Source of the DNA: Hyphomonadaceae bacterium UKL13-1 | Lineage (GTDB): Bacteria > Pseudomonadota > Alphaproteobacteria > Caulobacterales > Aquidulcibacteraceae | Direction of reading: 5' to 3' | Assembly (NCBI GenBank): GCA_001602435.1 | Contig: CP012156.1 | Coordinates: forward strand, 1,136,001 to 1,200,000 | Length of the DNA: 64,000 nucleotides | The notes under the pieces: model-generated | What the model saw: only the letters and a program-made list of their open reading frames with translations | The model's database searches: none | Told to the model about the DNA's origin: nothing | Program-made: the position numbers and the translations under genes | Shown here: positions 1 to 7,144 of the stretch, in pieces | How positions within the stretch are numbered: position 1 is the first letter of the stretch | Layout: each line of letters begins with the position of its first letter

Positions 1-30
1 CGCGAGACGTCGCCAGATGGAGAAATAGAA

Positions 31-435
31 ATGCGCCACGGTCACGGACACCGGAAACTGAACCGGACACATGAACACCGCACTGCCATGTTCGCCAACA
101 TGGCTGCCAGCTTGGTGAAGCACGAGCAAATCGTGACCACCTTGCCTAAGGCAAAGGAATTGCGCCCCGTTTTGGAGCGTTTGATCACTTTGGCTAAAAA
201 GGGTGACTTGGCTTCGCGTCGTTTGGTTGCTTCGCGCATGCGCGACGAGACCCAAACCAAGAAGCTGTTTGACGTCATCGGCCCACGTTATGCTGGCCGC
301 GCAGGTGGTTATTTGCGCATCATGAAAGCGGGCTTCCGCCATGGTGACAATGCCGCCGTCGCCGTGATCGAATTTGTCGACCGCGACGTCAGCGCCAAGG
401 GCAAAGACTCCGGCCCAGTTGCTGGCGACGAATAA
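31..435 (+). CDS. rplQ: 50S ribosomal protein L17
   Basis: This is large-subunit ribosomal protein bL17. The 134-residue product has the family N-terminus ([17 protein letters not shown]) and the [14 protein letters not shown] segment near residue 85. It is slightly longer than the E. coli protein (127 residues), with a charged C-terminal tail. A GGAGA Shine-Dalgarno sequence lies just before the ATG at 31. rplQ normally closes the alpha operon after rpoA, which would lie just before this window. A strong terminator follows, so the neighbours downstream are transcribed separately. Identification is secure. Confidence 0.98.
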   Translation: MRHGHGHRKLNRTHEHRTAMFANMAASLVKHEQIVTTLPKAKELRPVLERLITLAKKGDLASRRLVASRMRDETQTKKLFDVIGPRYAGRAGGYLRIMKAGFRHGDNAAVAVIEFVDRDVSAKGKDSGPVAGDE

Positions 436-462
436 GCCTTAGCGCTCTGATCGAATTAAAAG

Positions 463-490
463 GCCGCCCTGTCTGGGGCGGCTTTTTTGT
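463..490 (+). terminator. Intrinsic terminator of the rplQ operon
   Basis: A GC-rich hairpin (GCCGCCC, loop TGTCT, then GGGGCGGC) is followed by a run of T. It starts 28 bases after the rplQ stop codon and has the form of a Rho-independent terminator that ends the ribosomal protein operon. Confidence 0.9.
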
Positions 491-518
491 TTTTGCCTAT
501 TCTTTTGCCCATCCCACA

Positions 519-619
519 AACCCACCCTATAAGCCCCCCTATGCCGCGCCTCATCTTGTTCAACAAACCCTATGACGTCCTCTGCCAGTTTTCGGGTGGG
601 GAGGGGCGGCAGACTTTGG
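519..619 (+). repeat. Direct repeat, left copy (5' part of rluE-type gene)
   Basis: This stretch is repeated at 2624-2723 in the same orientation, with three substitutions and one single-base indel by eye. It covers about 20 bases of leader and the first 26 codons of the rluE-type gene. Similarity stops sharply after the shared GACTTTGG at 619. The two copies bracket the AT-rich AAA/PIN island. They probably record how the island arrived: either the incoming DNA carried its own start of the gene, or a local duplication formed. Confidence 0.9.
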
Positions 620-654
620 ATCGGGTTATCTGTATGCTCAAAGGCCCAACTTAA
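541..654 (+). pseudogene. Truncated rluE-type gene fragment
   Basis: The first 26 codons match the intact pseudouridine synthase gene at 2645 almost exactly ([14 protein letters not shown] and on). The reading frame then runs into unrelated island sequence and stops after 37 codons. The fragment ends before the catalytic GRLDRDSEG motif, so no enzyme can be made. It still carries the position next to the rplQ terminator, so it is probably the remains of the original chromosomal copy, displaced by the island. Confidence 0.85.
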
Positions 655-760
655 AAGCGCTTTTGAATCTGTTTCAATCGATATATTGTGCTAGAGATCG
701 TATTGATGGGAGTGGACAATTCATGTTTTCGCCCACTATTGCGTATGGATACTTTGTGAA

Positions 761-2128
761 ATGCAGCTATCTCTTTCCAATTTCCGAGCATTTGCAAAAA
801 CGAACTTTCTGCAAGTTCGACCTCTTACGCTGTTGGTCGGCGAGAATAGCTCTGGAAAGACTTCGTTTTTGGCTGCGCTGAGCTACCTTTGGCAACTTCG
901 CGAGCCTTTTTCGATTCCGTCATTTTCTAAGCCTCCTTTTGATCTCGGTACTTTTGATGAGATCGTTCATAGATCAGCCAAAGGTCACCGAGCTGCATCA
1001 TTTCTCCTTGAACTGGAAAATTCAGTCGAGGTTCCAAGAAGCCGATCAGCATATAAGCGAAATCGTGATGGCGATGGCGATTATCTTTCTGGAACCGCTA
1101 AGTTATCACTTGAATTCTTCAATAAATTGGGGCGGGCTGAAGTAACACGAGTGCTTGCTTCTTTTTCCGAACTTGAGCTAAGCATAAGTCTAGAAGGTGA
1201 GGTTGCAGTAGAGATTGGAACCAACGGAGTTCGAGAAAGACTCGATAATTCTATTGAATCCAATGATTTTGTAAGGCCTAATCCTTTTGATGAGTTCGAT
1301 CGCTTCGATCTTGGCTATTTGGTTCACTGGCTAACTCGGCGGTTTGTTTTTCCTTTGAATGACGTTCCAAGCAACCTAGCGGGAGATCAAGCATCAAAGC
1401 TTGAGATTTTACTTAACTCTATCGAAGTAATGATTGAAGACTTCCCTTCTAGGATATTCGCTTCGGCTCCAGTAAGATCTAATCCTGTACGTATCTACAC
1501 TCCGACAGACCAAGCCCGATCTCCGGATGGTGCACACTTTCCGCAGAGCTTGTTTCGAATGAGTTCTGATAACGAAGTTCGGTGGTCGCTAGTTAAGTCC
1601 AAGTTAGAAGAGTTTGGCGATTTGTCTGGTATGTTTTCCAGCATTCAAATTCAAAAATATGTAAGTTCAATCTCAAGCCCGTTTCAGATCAATATTACTA
1701 GAAATGGCAGAGTTTCAAATTTGGCTGATGTGGGGTATGGCGTAAGCCAAGCTCTTCCAATTTTATTGGACCTTATAGACTCGACACCGGGCTCTGGATT
1801 TTTGTTCCAACAACCCGAGGTCCACCTACATCCACAGGCCCAAGCTGCGCTTGCCTCTGTTTTTGTGCAGCACATTGACCAAAACCCTGATGCGGTAATT
1901 GTGGCAGAAACGCACAGCGACTATCTCATTGATAGAATACGGCTATCGCTAATGGAGGGCAAAATCACACCAGATAAGGTTTCACTTTTATATTTCGAGC
2001 CGCAGGGCGAGGCAACAGCAATTCACCAGATAGGTCTTGATGAAAATGGAAACATTTTCAATGTTCCGAAGGGCTATCGAAGCTTCTTTCTAAATGAACA
2101 GAAGCGACTACTCGGGCTCGAAGACTAA
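761..2128 (+). CDS. AAA/ABC-type ATPase, DUF3696-like (candidate defence ATPase)
   Basis: This 455-residue protein is an SMC/OLD-like ATPase. It shows a Walker A motif GENSSGKTS (residues 27-35), an ABC-signature-like GYGVSQALP (about 325-333), a Walker B region FLFQQPEVHLHP (about 347-358) and a switch region VAETHSDYLIDR (about 381-392). The C-terminal NVPKGYRSFF resembles the DUF3696 tail. Acidic residues usual at Walker B are Gln here (QQPE), a variant I recall from related ATPases. The ATG at 761 has no clear Shine-Dalgarno sequence but begins directly with the conserved N-terminus. Its stop codon overlaps the next start (TAATG), so the two are translationally coupled. Codon use is AT-rich compared with the neighbours, which suggests transfer. 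Many such ATPases act with a nuclease in phage defence; that role is inferred here. Confidence 0.8.
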   Translation: MQLSLSNFRAFAKTNFLQVRPLTLLVGENSSGKTSFLAALSYLWQLREPFSIPSFSKPPFDLGTFDEIVHRSAKGHRAASFLLELENSVEVPRSRSAYKRNRDGDGDYLSGTAKLSLEFFNKLGRAEVTRVLASFSELELSISLEGEVAVEIGTNGVRERLDNSIESNDFVRPNPFDEFDRFDLGYLVHWLTRRFVFPLNDVPSNLAGDQASKLEILLNSIEVMIEDFPSRIFASAPVRSNPVRIYTPTDQARSPDGAHFPQSLFRMSSDNEVRWSLVKSKLEEFGDLSGMFSSIQIQKYVSSISSPFQINITRNGRVSNLADVGYGVSQALPILLDLIDSTPGSGFLFQQPEVHLHPQAQAALASVFVQHIDQNPDAVIVAETHSDYLIDRIRLSLMEGKITPDKVSLLYFEPQGEATAIHQIGLDENGNIFNVPKGYRSFFLNEQKRLLGLED

Positions 2129-2574
2129 TGTGTATAGTAATTGATGCTAATCAAGGTGGTAATATTGGCAGGGCTGACCAGCCTCATGTCAAAGTCTTAC
2201 TAAAATGGATTGACGATGGTGGTCGCGTGGCAACTGGCGGAAAATTGGAGGAAGAGCTAAACAAGGTTGGAAGAATGAACGGGCTGTTGAGCGAATGGCA
2301 AAGAGCAGGGCGGTTATATCGCGTTTCAAAGCAAAAAATTGAAGCAAGGGTTGCAAAGCTGGGGGCCGTGTGTAAATCCAACGACAAACATGTGATTGCA
2401 TTGACTATAGAAGCTAAAGCAAAAATAGTATTCACCGCCGACGCTGAATTGATTTCTGACTTGAAAAATAGAGAGATTTTAGATTTTAAGTGCAGAATTT
2501 TCAAAGGTAATGACCGGTCGCCCGGCAGGGTGGAGCACCTCAAAGCTCTGCTAGCTAACTCGGATTGCCCATAG
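2128..2574 (+). CDS. PIN-like nuclease partner of the AAA ATPase
   Basis: This 148-residue protein has the layout of a PIN-domain ribonuclease. It begins with a strand ending in Asp6 (MCIVIDAN), has acidic residues at 41-43 (LEEEL), then SNDKHVIAL with Asp86, and FTADAELISDL with Asp105. These fit the usual PIN acidic quartet. The start codon overlaps the ATPase stop codon, so the pair is almost certainly co-expressed and probably functions together, with the ATPase controlling the nuclease. A VapC-like toxin is an alternative, but there is no small antitoxin nearby. The sequence is AT-rich like its partner. Confidence 0.7.
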   Translation: MCIVIDANQGGNIGRADQPHVKVLLKWIDDGGRVATGGKLEEELNKVGRMNGLLSEWQRAGRLYRVSKQKIEARVAKLGAVCKSNDKHVIALTIEAKAKIVFTADAELISDLKNREILDFKCRIFKGNDRSPGRVEHLKALLANSDCP

Positions 2575-2623
2575 AAACGGAAGGGGTAGGTTTTGAAGAA
2601 TTGGGATCCTTTACCACCCCCGC

Positions 2624-2723
2624 CAACCCGCCCTATAAGCCCCCATGCCCCGCCTCATCCTGTTCAACAAACCCTATGACGTCCTCTGCCAGTTTTCGGG
2701 TGGGGAGGGGCGGCAGACTTTGG
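2624..2723 (+). repeat. Direct repeat, right copy (within rluE-type gene)
   Basis: This is the right-hand copy of the repeat at 519-619. Here the sequence continues into a full-length gene. The few differences between copies lie in the leader and in the third positions of codons 3 and 6, which is what one would expect if one copy came from a related strain. Confidence 0.9.
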
Positions 2724-3184
2724 CGGATTTTGTGGAGGTGCCGCGCGTCTATCCCGCTGGCCGCCTTGACCGCGATAGTGAGGGCCTGCTGCTGTTGACC
2801 GATGATGGCAAGCTGCAGGCACGCATTGCAGACCCCCAATTCAAACTGCCCAAGACCTATTTTGTGCAGGTAGAAGGCATCCCCACCGACGAGGCGCTCG
2901 AAGGCCTTGCCAAAGGGGTGATGCTGAATGACGGGCCGACGCGGCCTGCTGAAGTCTCCCGCCTTGACGATCCGGGCCTATGGCCGCGCAATCCGCCCAT
3001 CCGCGTGCGCAAGAGCATTCCCGATTGCTGGATCAGCCTGACGATCCGCGAAGGGCGCAATCGGCAGGTGCGGCGCATGACGGCAGCCATTGGCCACCCG
3101 ACGCTGCGACTTGTGCGGATGAAGATTGGTGATTGGGCATTGGGCGATCTTGCCCCCGGCCTCTGGCGCGATATGCCACTGTAA
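2645..3184 (+). CDS. rluE: 23S rRNA pseudouridine synthase, RluE type
   Basis: This enzyme converts a uridine of 23S rRNA to pseudouridine; E. coli RluE acts on U2457. The 179-residue protein lacks the N-terminal S4 RNA-binding domain found in RsuA, RluB and RluF, which fits RluE. The catalytic motif [14 protein letters not shown] is at residues 39-52, with Asp42 as the expected nucleophile. [12 protein letters not shown] in the C-terminal half is the second family motif. The gene is intact. A fragment of its start lies 2.1 kb upstream on the other side of the AAA/PIN island. Confidence 0.9.
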   Translation: MPRLILFNKPYDVLCQFSGGEGRQTLADFVEVPRVYPAGRLDRDSEGLLLLTDDGKLQARIADPQFKLPKTYFVQVEGIPTDEALEGLAKGVMLNDGPTRPAEVSRLDDPGLWPRNPPIRVRKSIPDCWISLTIREGRNRQVRRMTAAIGHPTLRLVRMKIGDWALGDLAPGLWRDMPL

Positions 3185-3269
3185 CATCTGCGTGGGCCTT
3201 GCCTTGTCTGACTGATTTGTCACAATTGAGCCACTTGCGGTTCATAGGAAGGGTGCCTTCATAGAAGCC

Positions 3270-4736
3270 ATGAACAAACAGACATCCAATGGAGGCCGGG
3301 TCGGCATGTTAAAATTGATCGCCGCTTCTGCGTTGGGCGCGGGCCTCGTCACAGGTGTGCCCTTAATCGCCCAAGTCGCCACCGGCCAAAAACCAGCCCC
3401 CGCCGTCGCTCAAACAGGGTCCAGCACGCCAGCCCAGCCGCGCGTGGTGCCTGCCAGCAAGTCTGATGCCATCTCCTCCTACGCCCCAATCGTACGGCGC
3501 TCGTCCTCTGCCGTGGTCAATGTTTACGCGCGCTCGATTGAGCGTGGCCGGGTGGCGGTGGATTTCTTTGGCGGCGCTTTCCGCATGCCAGACCGCGCCA
3601 GCCAGAGCCAAGGCTCTGGCGTTGTGGTGCGCGATGACGGGATCATCGTCACCAATAATCACGTGGTCGAAGGCGCGACAGAATTGGTCGTCGTCTTAGG
3701 CGACCGGCGGGAGTTTCCAGCCAAAATCGTTCTCACCGACCCGCGCACCGACCTTGCCGTGCTGCGCATCGATACCAAGGGCGAGCGACTAACGGCGCTC
3801 CGCTTTGCCGACACCTCAAACGCGCAAGTGGGCGATCAGGTTTTGGCCATTGGCAATCCGTTTGGCGTTGGCCAAACCGTGACGGGTGGGATCATCTCTG
3901 CCCTTGCCCGCACCGACGTGGGCATTACCGACTATAGCTTTTTTATCCAGACCGATGCATCGATCAATCCGGGCAATTCCGGCGGCGCGCTGGTGGATAT
4001 GAATGGCGATCTGGTCGGCGTGAATACCGCGATTTTTTCCCGCTCGGGCACGTCAGCTGGCGTCGGCTTTGCCATTCCTGCCGAGATGGTCAAGCGCGTT
4101 GTCGATGGTGCGGTCACGGACGGCAAAGTCATTCGCGCTTGGACCGGGATTAAAGGCCAGAATGTCGACGCCGAAGTCGCCCGCTCGCTGGGCCTCAGCC
4201 GTCCGGGTGGTATTTTGGTGACGGACGTTTATCCAGGCTCTGCCGGGGCAGAAGCGGGCTTGCGGCGCGGTGATGTGATCACCGCCTTTGCGGGCACGCC
4301 CGTGGCCGACGATTCGGGGCTAAAATATCAAGCCGCGACCCGCAAGCCCGGCGAAGCGGTGGAGTTTACCTTCCTGCGCCAAGGCCAAGTCCGCACCAGT
4401 CGTGGCAAGCTCTCGGCCCCTCCGGGCGAGACCCAAACCCCACGTGTTTTGGCCGGTCGTCACAGCTTTGATGGCGTCAGTGTCGCCACGATCAATCCGG
4501 CTTTGGCAGAAGAGCAGGGGGTAGACCCGTTCACGCGCGGGGCGATTGTCACGGCCGTCGATGGCGCGCGGGAAGGGGCACGCGCTGGCCTTCGCCCGGG
4601 CGATATCATCCTGCAAGTCAATGATGAGCCCATCCAAACCTCGCAAGACCTTGCAGGCCGTCTCGTTGGTGGTCAGCAAGGCAAGGTCACGATCCAACGC
4701 GGCGATAAGCAAATCACGGCGGTCCTGTTCTTGTGA
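3270..4736 (+). CDS. degP: Do-family periplasmic serine protease (DegP/DegQ/HtrA)
   Basis: This is a periplasmic protease and chaperone for misfolded envelope proteins. The 488-residue precursor starts with a hydrophobic export segment (LIAASALGAGLVTGVPL). The trypsin-like domain carries the catalytic His in VTNNHVVEG (about residue 131), Asp in DPRTDLAVLRI (about 161) and Ser in NPGNSGGAL (about 236). Two PDZ domains follow, the second starting near residue 395 and containing GLRPGDIILQVND. The last four bases overlap the start of rarA, so the two form an operon. DegP and DegQ cannot be separated on this evidence. Confidence 0.93.
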   Translation: MNKQTSNGGRVGMLKLIAASALGAGLVTGVPLIAQVATGQKPAPAVAQTGSSTPAQPRVVPASKSDAISSYAPIVRRSSSAVVNVYARSIERGRVAVDFFGGAFRMPDRASQSQGSGVVVRDDGIIVTNNHVVEGATELVVVLGDRREFPAKIVLTDPRTDLAVLRIDTKGERLTALRFADTSNAQVGDQVLAIGNPFGVGQTVTGGIISALARTDVGITDYSFFIQTDASINPGNSGGALVDMNGDLVGVNTAIFSRSGTSAGVGFAIPAEMVKRVVDGAVTDGKVIRAWTGIKGQNVDAEVARSLGLSRPGGILVTDVYPGSAGAEAGLRRGDVITAFAGTPVADDSGLKYQAATRKPGEAVEFTFLRQGQVRTSRGKLSAPPGETQTPRVLAGRHSFDGVSVATINPALAEEQGVDPFTRGAIVTAVDGAREGARAGLRPGDIILQVNDEPIQTSQDLAGRLVGGQQGKVTIQRGDKQITAVLFL

Positions 4737-6034
4737 GCGATCTGTTTGCGGCCTCGGGACTGGAAGCAGACCTAACAAGGCCCTTGGCCGATGTGCTGCG
4801 CCCGACCAGCCTAGCCGACATTGTCGGCCAAGATCATTTGTTGGCACCTGACGGGGCCATTGGCCGCATGGTGGCGCAAAAGCGGCTGTCCAGCATGATC
4901 CTGTGGGGCCCGCCGGGGGTAGGCAAAACAAGTCTTGCGCGCTTGCTAGCTGATGCGTCTGATCTGGCCTTCACCTCGATATCGGCGGTGTTTTCGGGCG
5001 TCGCTGACCTACGAAAAGCGTTTGAGGCGGCAGCGCAATTGCGCCAGACCGGACGCGGGACCCTGCTATTCGTTGACGAGATCCACCGCTTTAACCGCGC
5101 CCAGCAAGATGGCTTTCTACCCTATGTCGAGGCCGGGACCGTGACTTTGGTGGGGGCGACGACCGAGAACCCGAGTTTTGAGATTAATGGCGCGCTTTTG
5201 TCGCGCGCGCGTGTCTTTGTTCTGAAGCGCCTTGAGGACGAGGGCCTTGAGACCCTGCTAACCCGTGCTGAAGCCCATTATGGCCGCCCGGCGCCCTTGG
5301 ACGCACAGGCCCGCCAGACCTTGATGGACTTTGCCGATGGCGATGGCCGCCATTTCCTCACCCTGTTGGAAGAGGTGTTTCAAGCAGCCTTTGACCAGCC
5401 CTTTGACCGGGCAGGCCTCAGCCAATTCTTGCAACGCCGCGCACCCGCCTATGACAAGAATAAGGACGAGCATTATAATCTGATCTCGGCTTTGCATAAG
5501 TCCGTCCGCGCCAGTGATCCTGACGCGTCACTTTATTGGCTAGCACGCATGTTACATGGCGGCGAGAACCCGCTCTTCATTGCCCGCCGATTAGTGCGCA
5601 TGGCGAGCGAGGATATTGGCCTAGCTGATCCTACTGCCCTGCGCGTCACCATTGCCGCCCGCGACGCGTTTGAGTTTTTAGGTTCGCCCGAGGGGGAGTT
5701 GGCGCTCGCCCAAGCCACCTTGCATCTGGCCTGTGCGCCTAAATCCAATGCCGCCTATGTCGCCTTTAAGAAGGCGCAAGCCTTGGCCGCCCAAACAGGC
5801 TCTGAACCCCCACCCGCGCGTTTTTTGAATGCCCCTACCTCGCTGATGAAGGAACAGGGCTATGGCGCGGGCTATGTCTATGATCCCGACGCGCCGGGCG
5901 GCATTTCAGGCCTTTCCGGCTTCCCAGATCGCATGGGACCGCAAGACCTCTATCAGCCAACCGAGAATGGCGCAGAGGCGCGGATTGTGGAGAAACTAGA
6001 GGGCTGGCGCGCGCTACGGCGGGAGAAGTTGTAG
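4733..6034 (+). CDS. rarA: Replication-associated recombination protein A
   Basis: RarA (MgsA) is an AAA+ ATPase that acts at stalled replication forks and resembles clamp-loader subunits. The 433-residue protein has Walker A GPPGVGKTSL, Walker B LLFVDEIHRFN, sensor 1 GATTENPSF and the C-terminal MgsA region (ALHKSVRASDPDASLYW). Translation starts at a GTG overlapping the upstream stop codon (GTGA), so it is coupled to the protease gene. Length and motifs are normal. Confidence 0.96.
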   Translation: MSDLFAASGLEADLTRPLADVLRPTSLADIVGQDHLLAPDGAIGRMVAQKRLSSMILWGPPGVGKTSLARLLADASDLAFTSISAVFSGVADLRKAFEAAAQLRQTGRGTLLFVDEIHRFNRAQQDGFLPYVEAGTVTLVGATTENPSFEINGALLSRARVFVLKRLEDEGLETLLTRAEAHYGRPAPLDAQARQTLMDFADGDGRHFLTLLEEVFQAAFDQPFDRAGLSQFLQRRAPAYDKNKDEHYNLISALHKSVRASDPDASLYWLARMLHGGENPLFIARRLVRMASEDIGLADPTALRVTIAARDAFEFLGSPEGELALAQATLHLACAPKSNAAYVAFKKAQALAAQTGSEPPPARFLNAPTSLMKEQGYGAGYVYDPDAPGGISGLSGFPDRMGPQDLYQPTENGAEARIVEKLEGWRALRREKL

Positions 6035-6045
6035 GGGGGCTGAAA

Positions 6046-6109
6046 GGACCGTGTAGCACGAGCTGCGCATCTGTAGGCGTTCCCAAGCGCAGCTCGTGCT
6101 GCGCGGTCC
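6046..6109. repeat. 64-bp paired-hairpin repeat (REP/BIME-like), copy 1
   Basis: Two 23-base arms face each other across an 18-base spacer. Each arm starts or ends with GGACC/GGTCC and is itself a hairpin (the right arm has GCGCAGC, loop TCGT, GCTGCGC). The same 64-bp layout is found at 41386-41449 and 42186-42249. In this copy the left-arm stem uses G-T pairs (GTGTAGC with GCTGCGC). It lies between rarA and tesB, where it could act as a bidirectional terminator or mRNA end stabiliser. Confidence 0.85.
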
Positions 6110-6212
6110 ACTGGCGACGCTTAAGGGGGCTTTACCCCTATCACCACACAAAATCCCAATCTCCTGCACCTGCGAACTTCCCCCGCGAGCGCAATTGTCC
6201 TAACTGATCAGC

Positions 6213-7109
6213 ATGACTGAGCAACATCCCTCTCCCGACGAATTGATCCATGGCCTTACCACTTTGTTGGATGTCGAAACGCTCGACACCGACCTTTATC
6301 GCGGCGCGCGCAAAGACGGGGGCCGGGGTCGGGTGTTTGGTGGGCAAGTCATTGCCCAAGCCTTGATGGCGGCTTGTAAGTCGACCGATACCGACCGATT
6401 GCCCCATTCGCTGCATGCTTACTTCATGCGCCCCGGCAACGAGGATTTCCCCGTCGTCTACCGCGTCGTGCGCGATTATGATGGCGGCAGTTTCTCGACC
6501 CGTCGCGTGATCGCCCAACAGCAGGGGGTGCCGATTTTGAATATGGCTGCCTCCTTCCACAAGTTGGAGCAGGGCCTTAGCCATCAAGACAAGATGCCGG
6601 ATATGCCAGACCCCGAGTCATTGCCGTCGGAGATGGAGTGGCGGCAGAAGTCGATTGATTTGGTGCCCGAGAAATTCCGCCCTTTTTTCATGACGCCTCG
6701 CCCGATTGAATTCCGCTCAATGGATGCTGCGGCTTGGCTGAAGGCCGACAAATTGCCGCCGATGCAAAATTCGTGGTTCCGCGCGGTGGCCCCGATGGGC
6801 GATGACCCGCAAATTCACCGTGCGGTGCTGGCCTATGCGACGGATATGCAGCTTCTGGGCACGTGCGCGCGACCCCATGGCTTGAGCTGGATGCGGGGCG
6901 AGTTGATGACGGCGAGCCTTGATCATGCGGTTTGGATTCACGATGATTTCCGTGCCGACGAATGGCTGCTTTACTGCACCGACAGCCCTTGGGCAGGGCG
7001 CGGGCGCGGCATGAACCGCGGTAAAATCTTCACCCGCGATGGGCGCTTGGTGGCCAGTGTCGCGCAAGAAGGCTTGATCCGGGTGATGAAAGCTAAAAGT
7101 GGCGCGTGA
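6213..7109 (+). CDS. tesB: Acyl-CoA thioesterase II
   Basis: TesB hydrolyses medium- and long-chain acyl-CoA to free fatty acid and CoA in the cytoplasm. The 298-residue protein is a double hotdog fold, with the family segments GRVFGGQVIAQALMAA (about residues 39-54) and LHAYFMRPG. The catalytic triad of E. coli TesB (Asp, Thr, Gln) is represented by Asp210 in YATDMQLL, Ser234 in TASLDHAVW and Gln285 in VAQEGLIR. Ser in place of Thr is a conservative change. It stands alone between rarA and recG. Confidence 0.93.
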   Translation: MTEQHPSPDELIHGLTTLLDVETLDTDLYRGARKDGGRGRVFGGQVIAQALMAACKSTDTDRLPHSLHAYFMRPGNEDFPVVYRVVRDYDGGSFSTRRVIAQQQGVPILNMAASFHKLEQGLSHQDKMPDMPDPESLPSEMEWRQKSIDLVPEKFRPFFMTPRPIEFRSMDAAAWLKADKLPPMQNSWFRAVAPMGDDPQIHRAVLAYATDMQLLGTCARPHGLSWMRGELMTASLDHAVWIHDDFRADEWLLYCTDSPWAGRGRGMNRGKIFTRDGRLVASVAQEGLIRVMKAKSGA

Positions 7110-7144
7110 CGCGGCCGCCCAAGCTCGGCTAAACATAGGGCATC

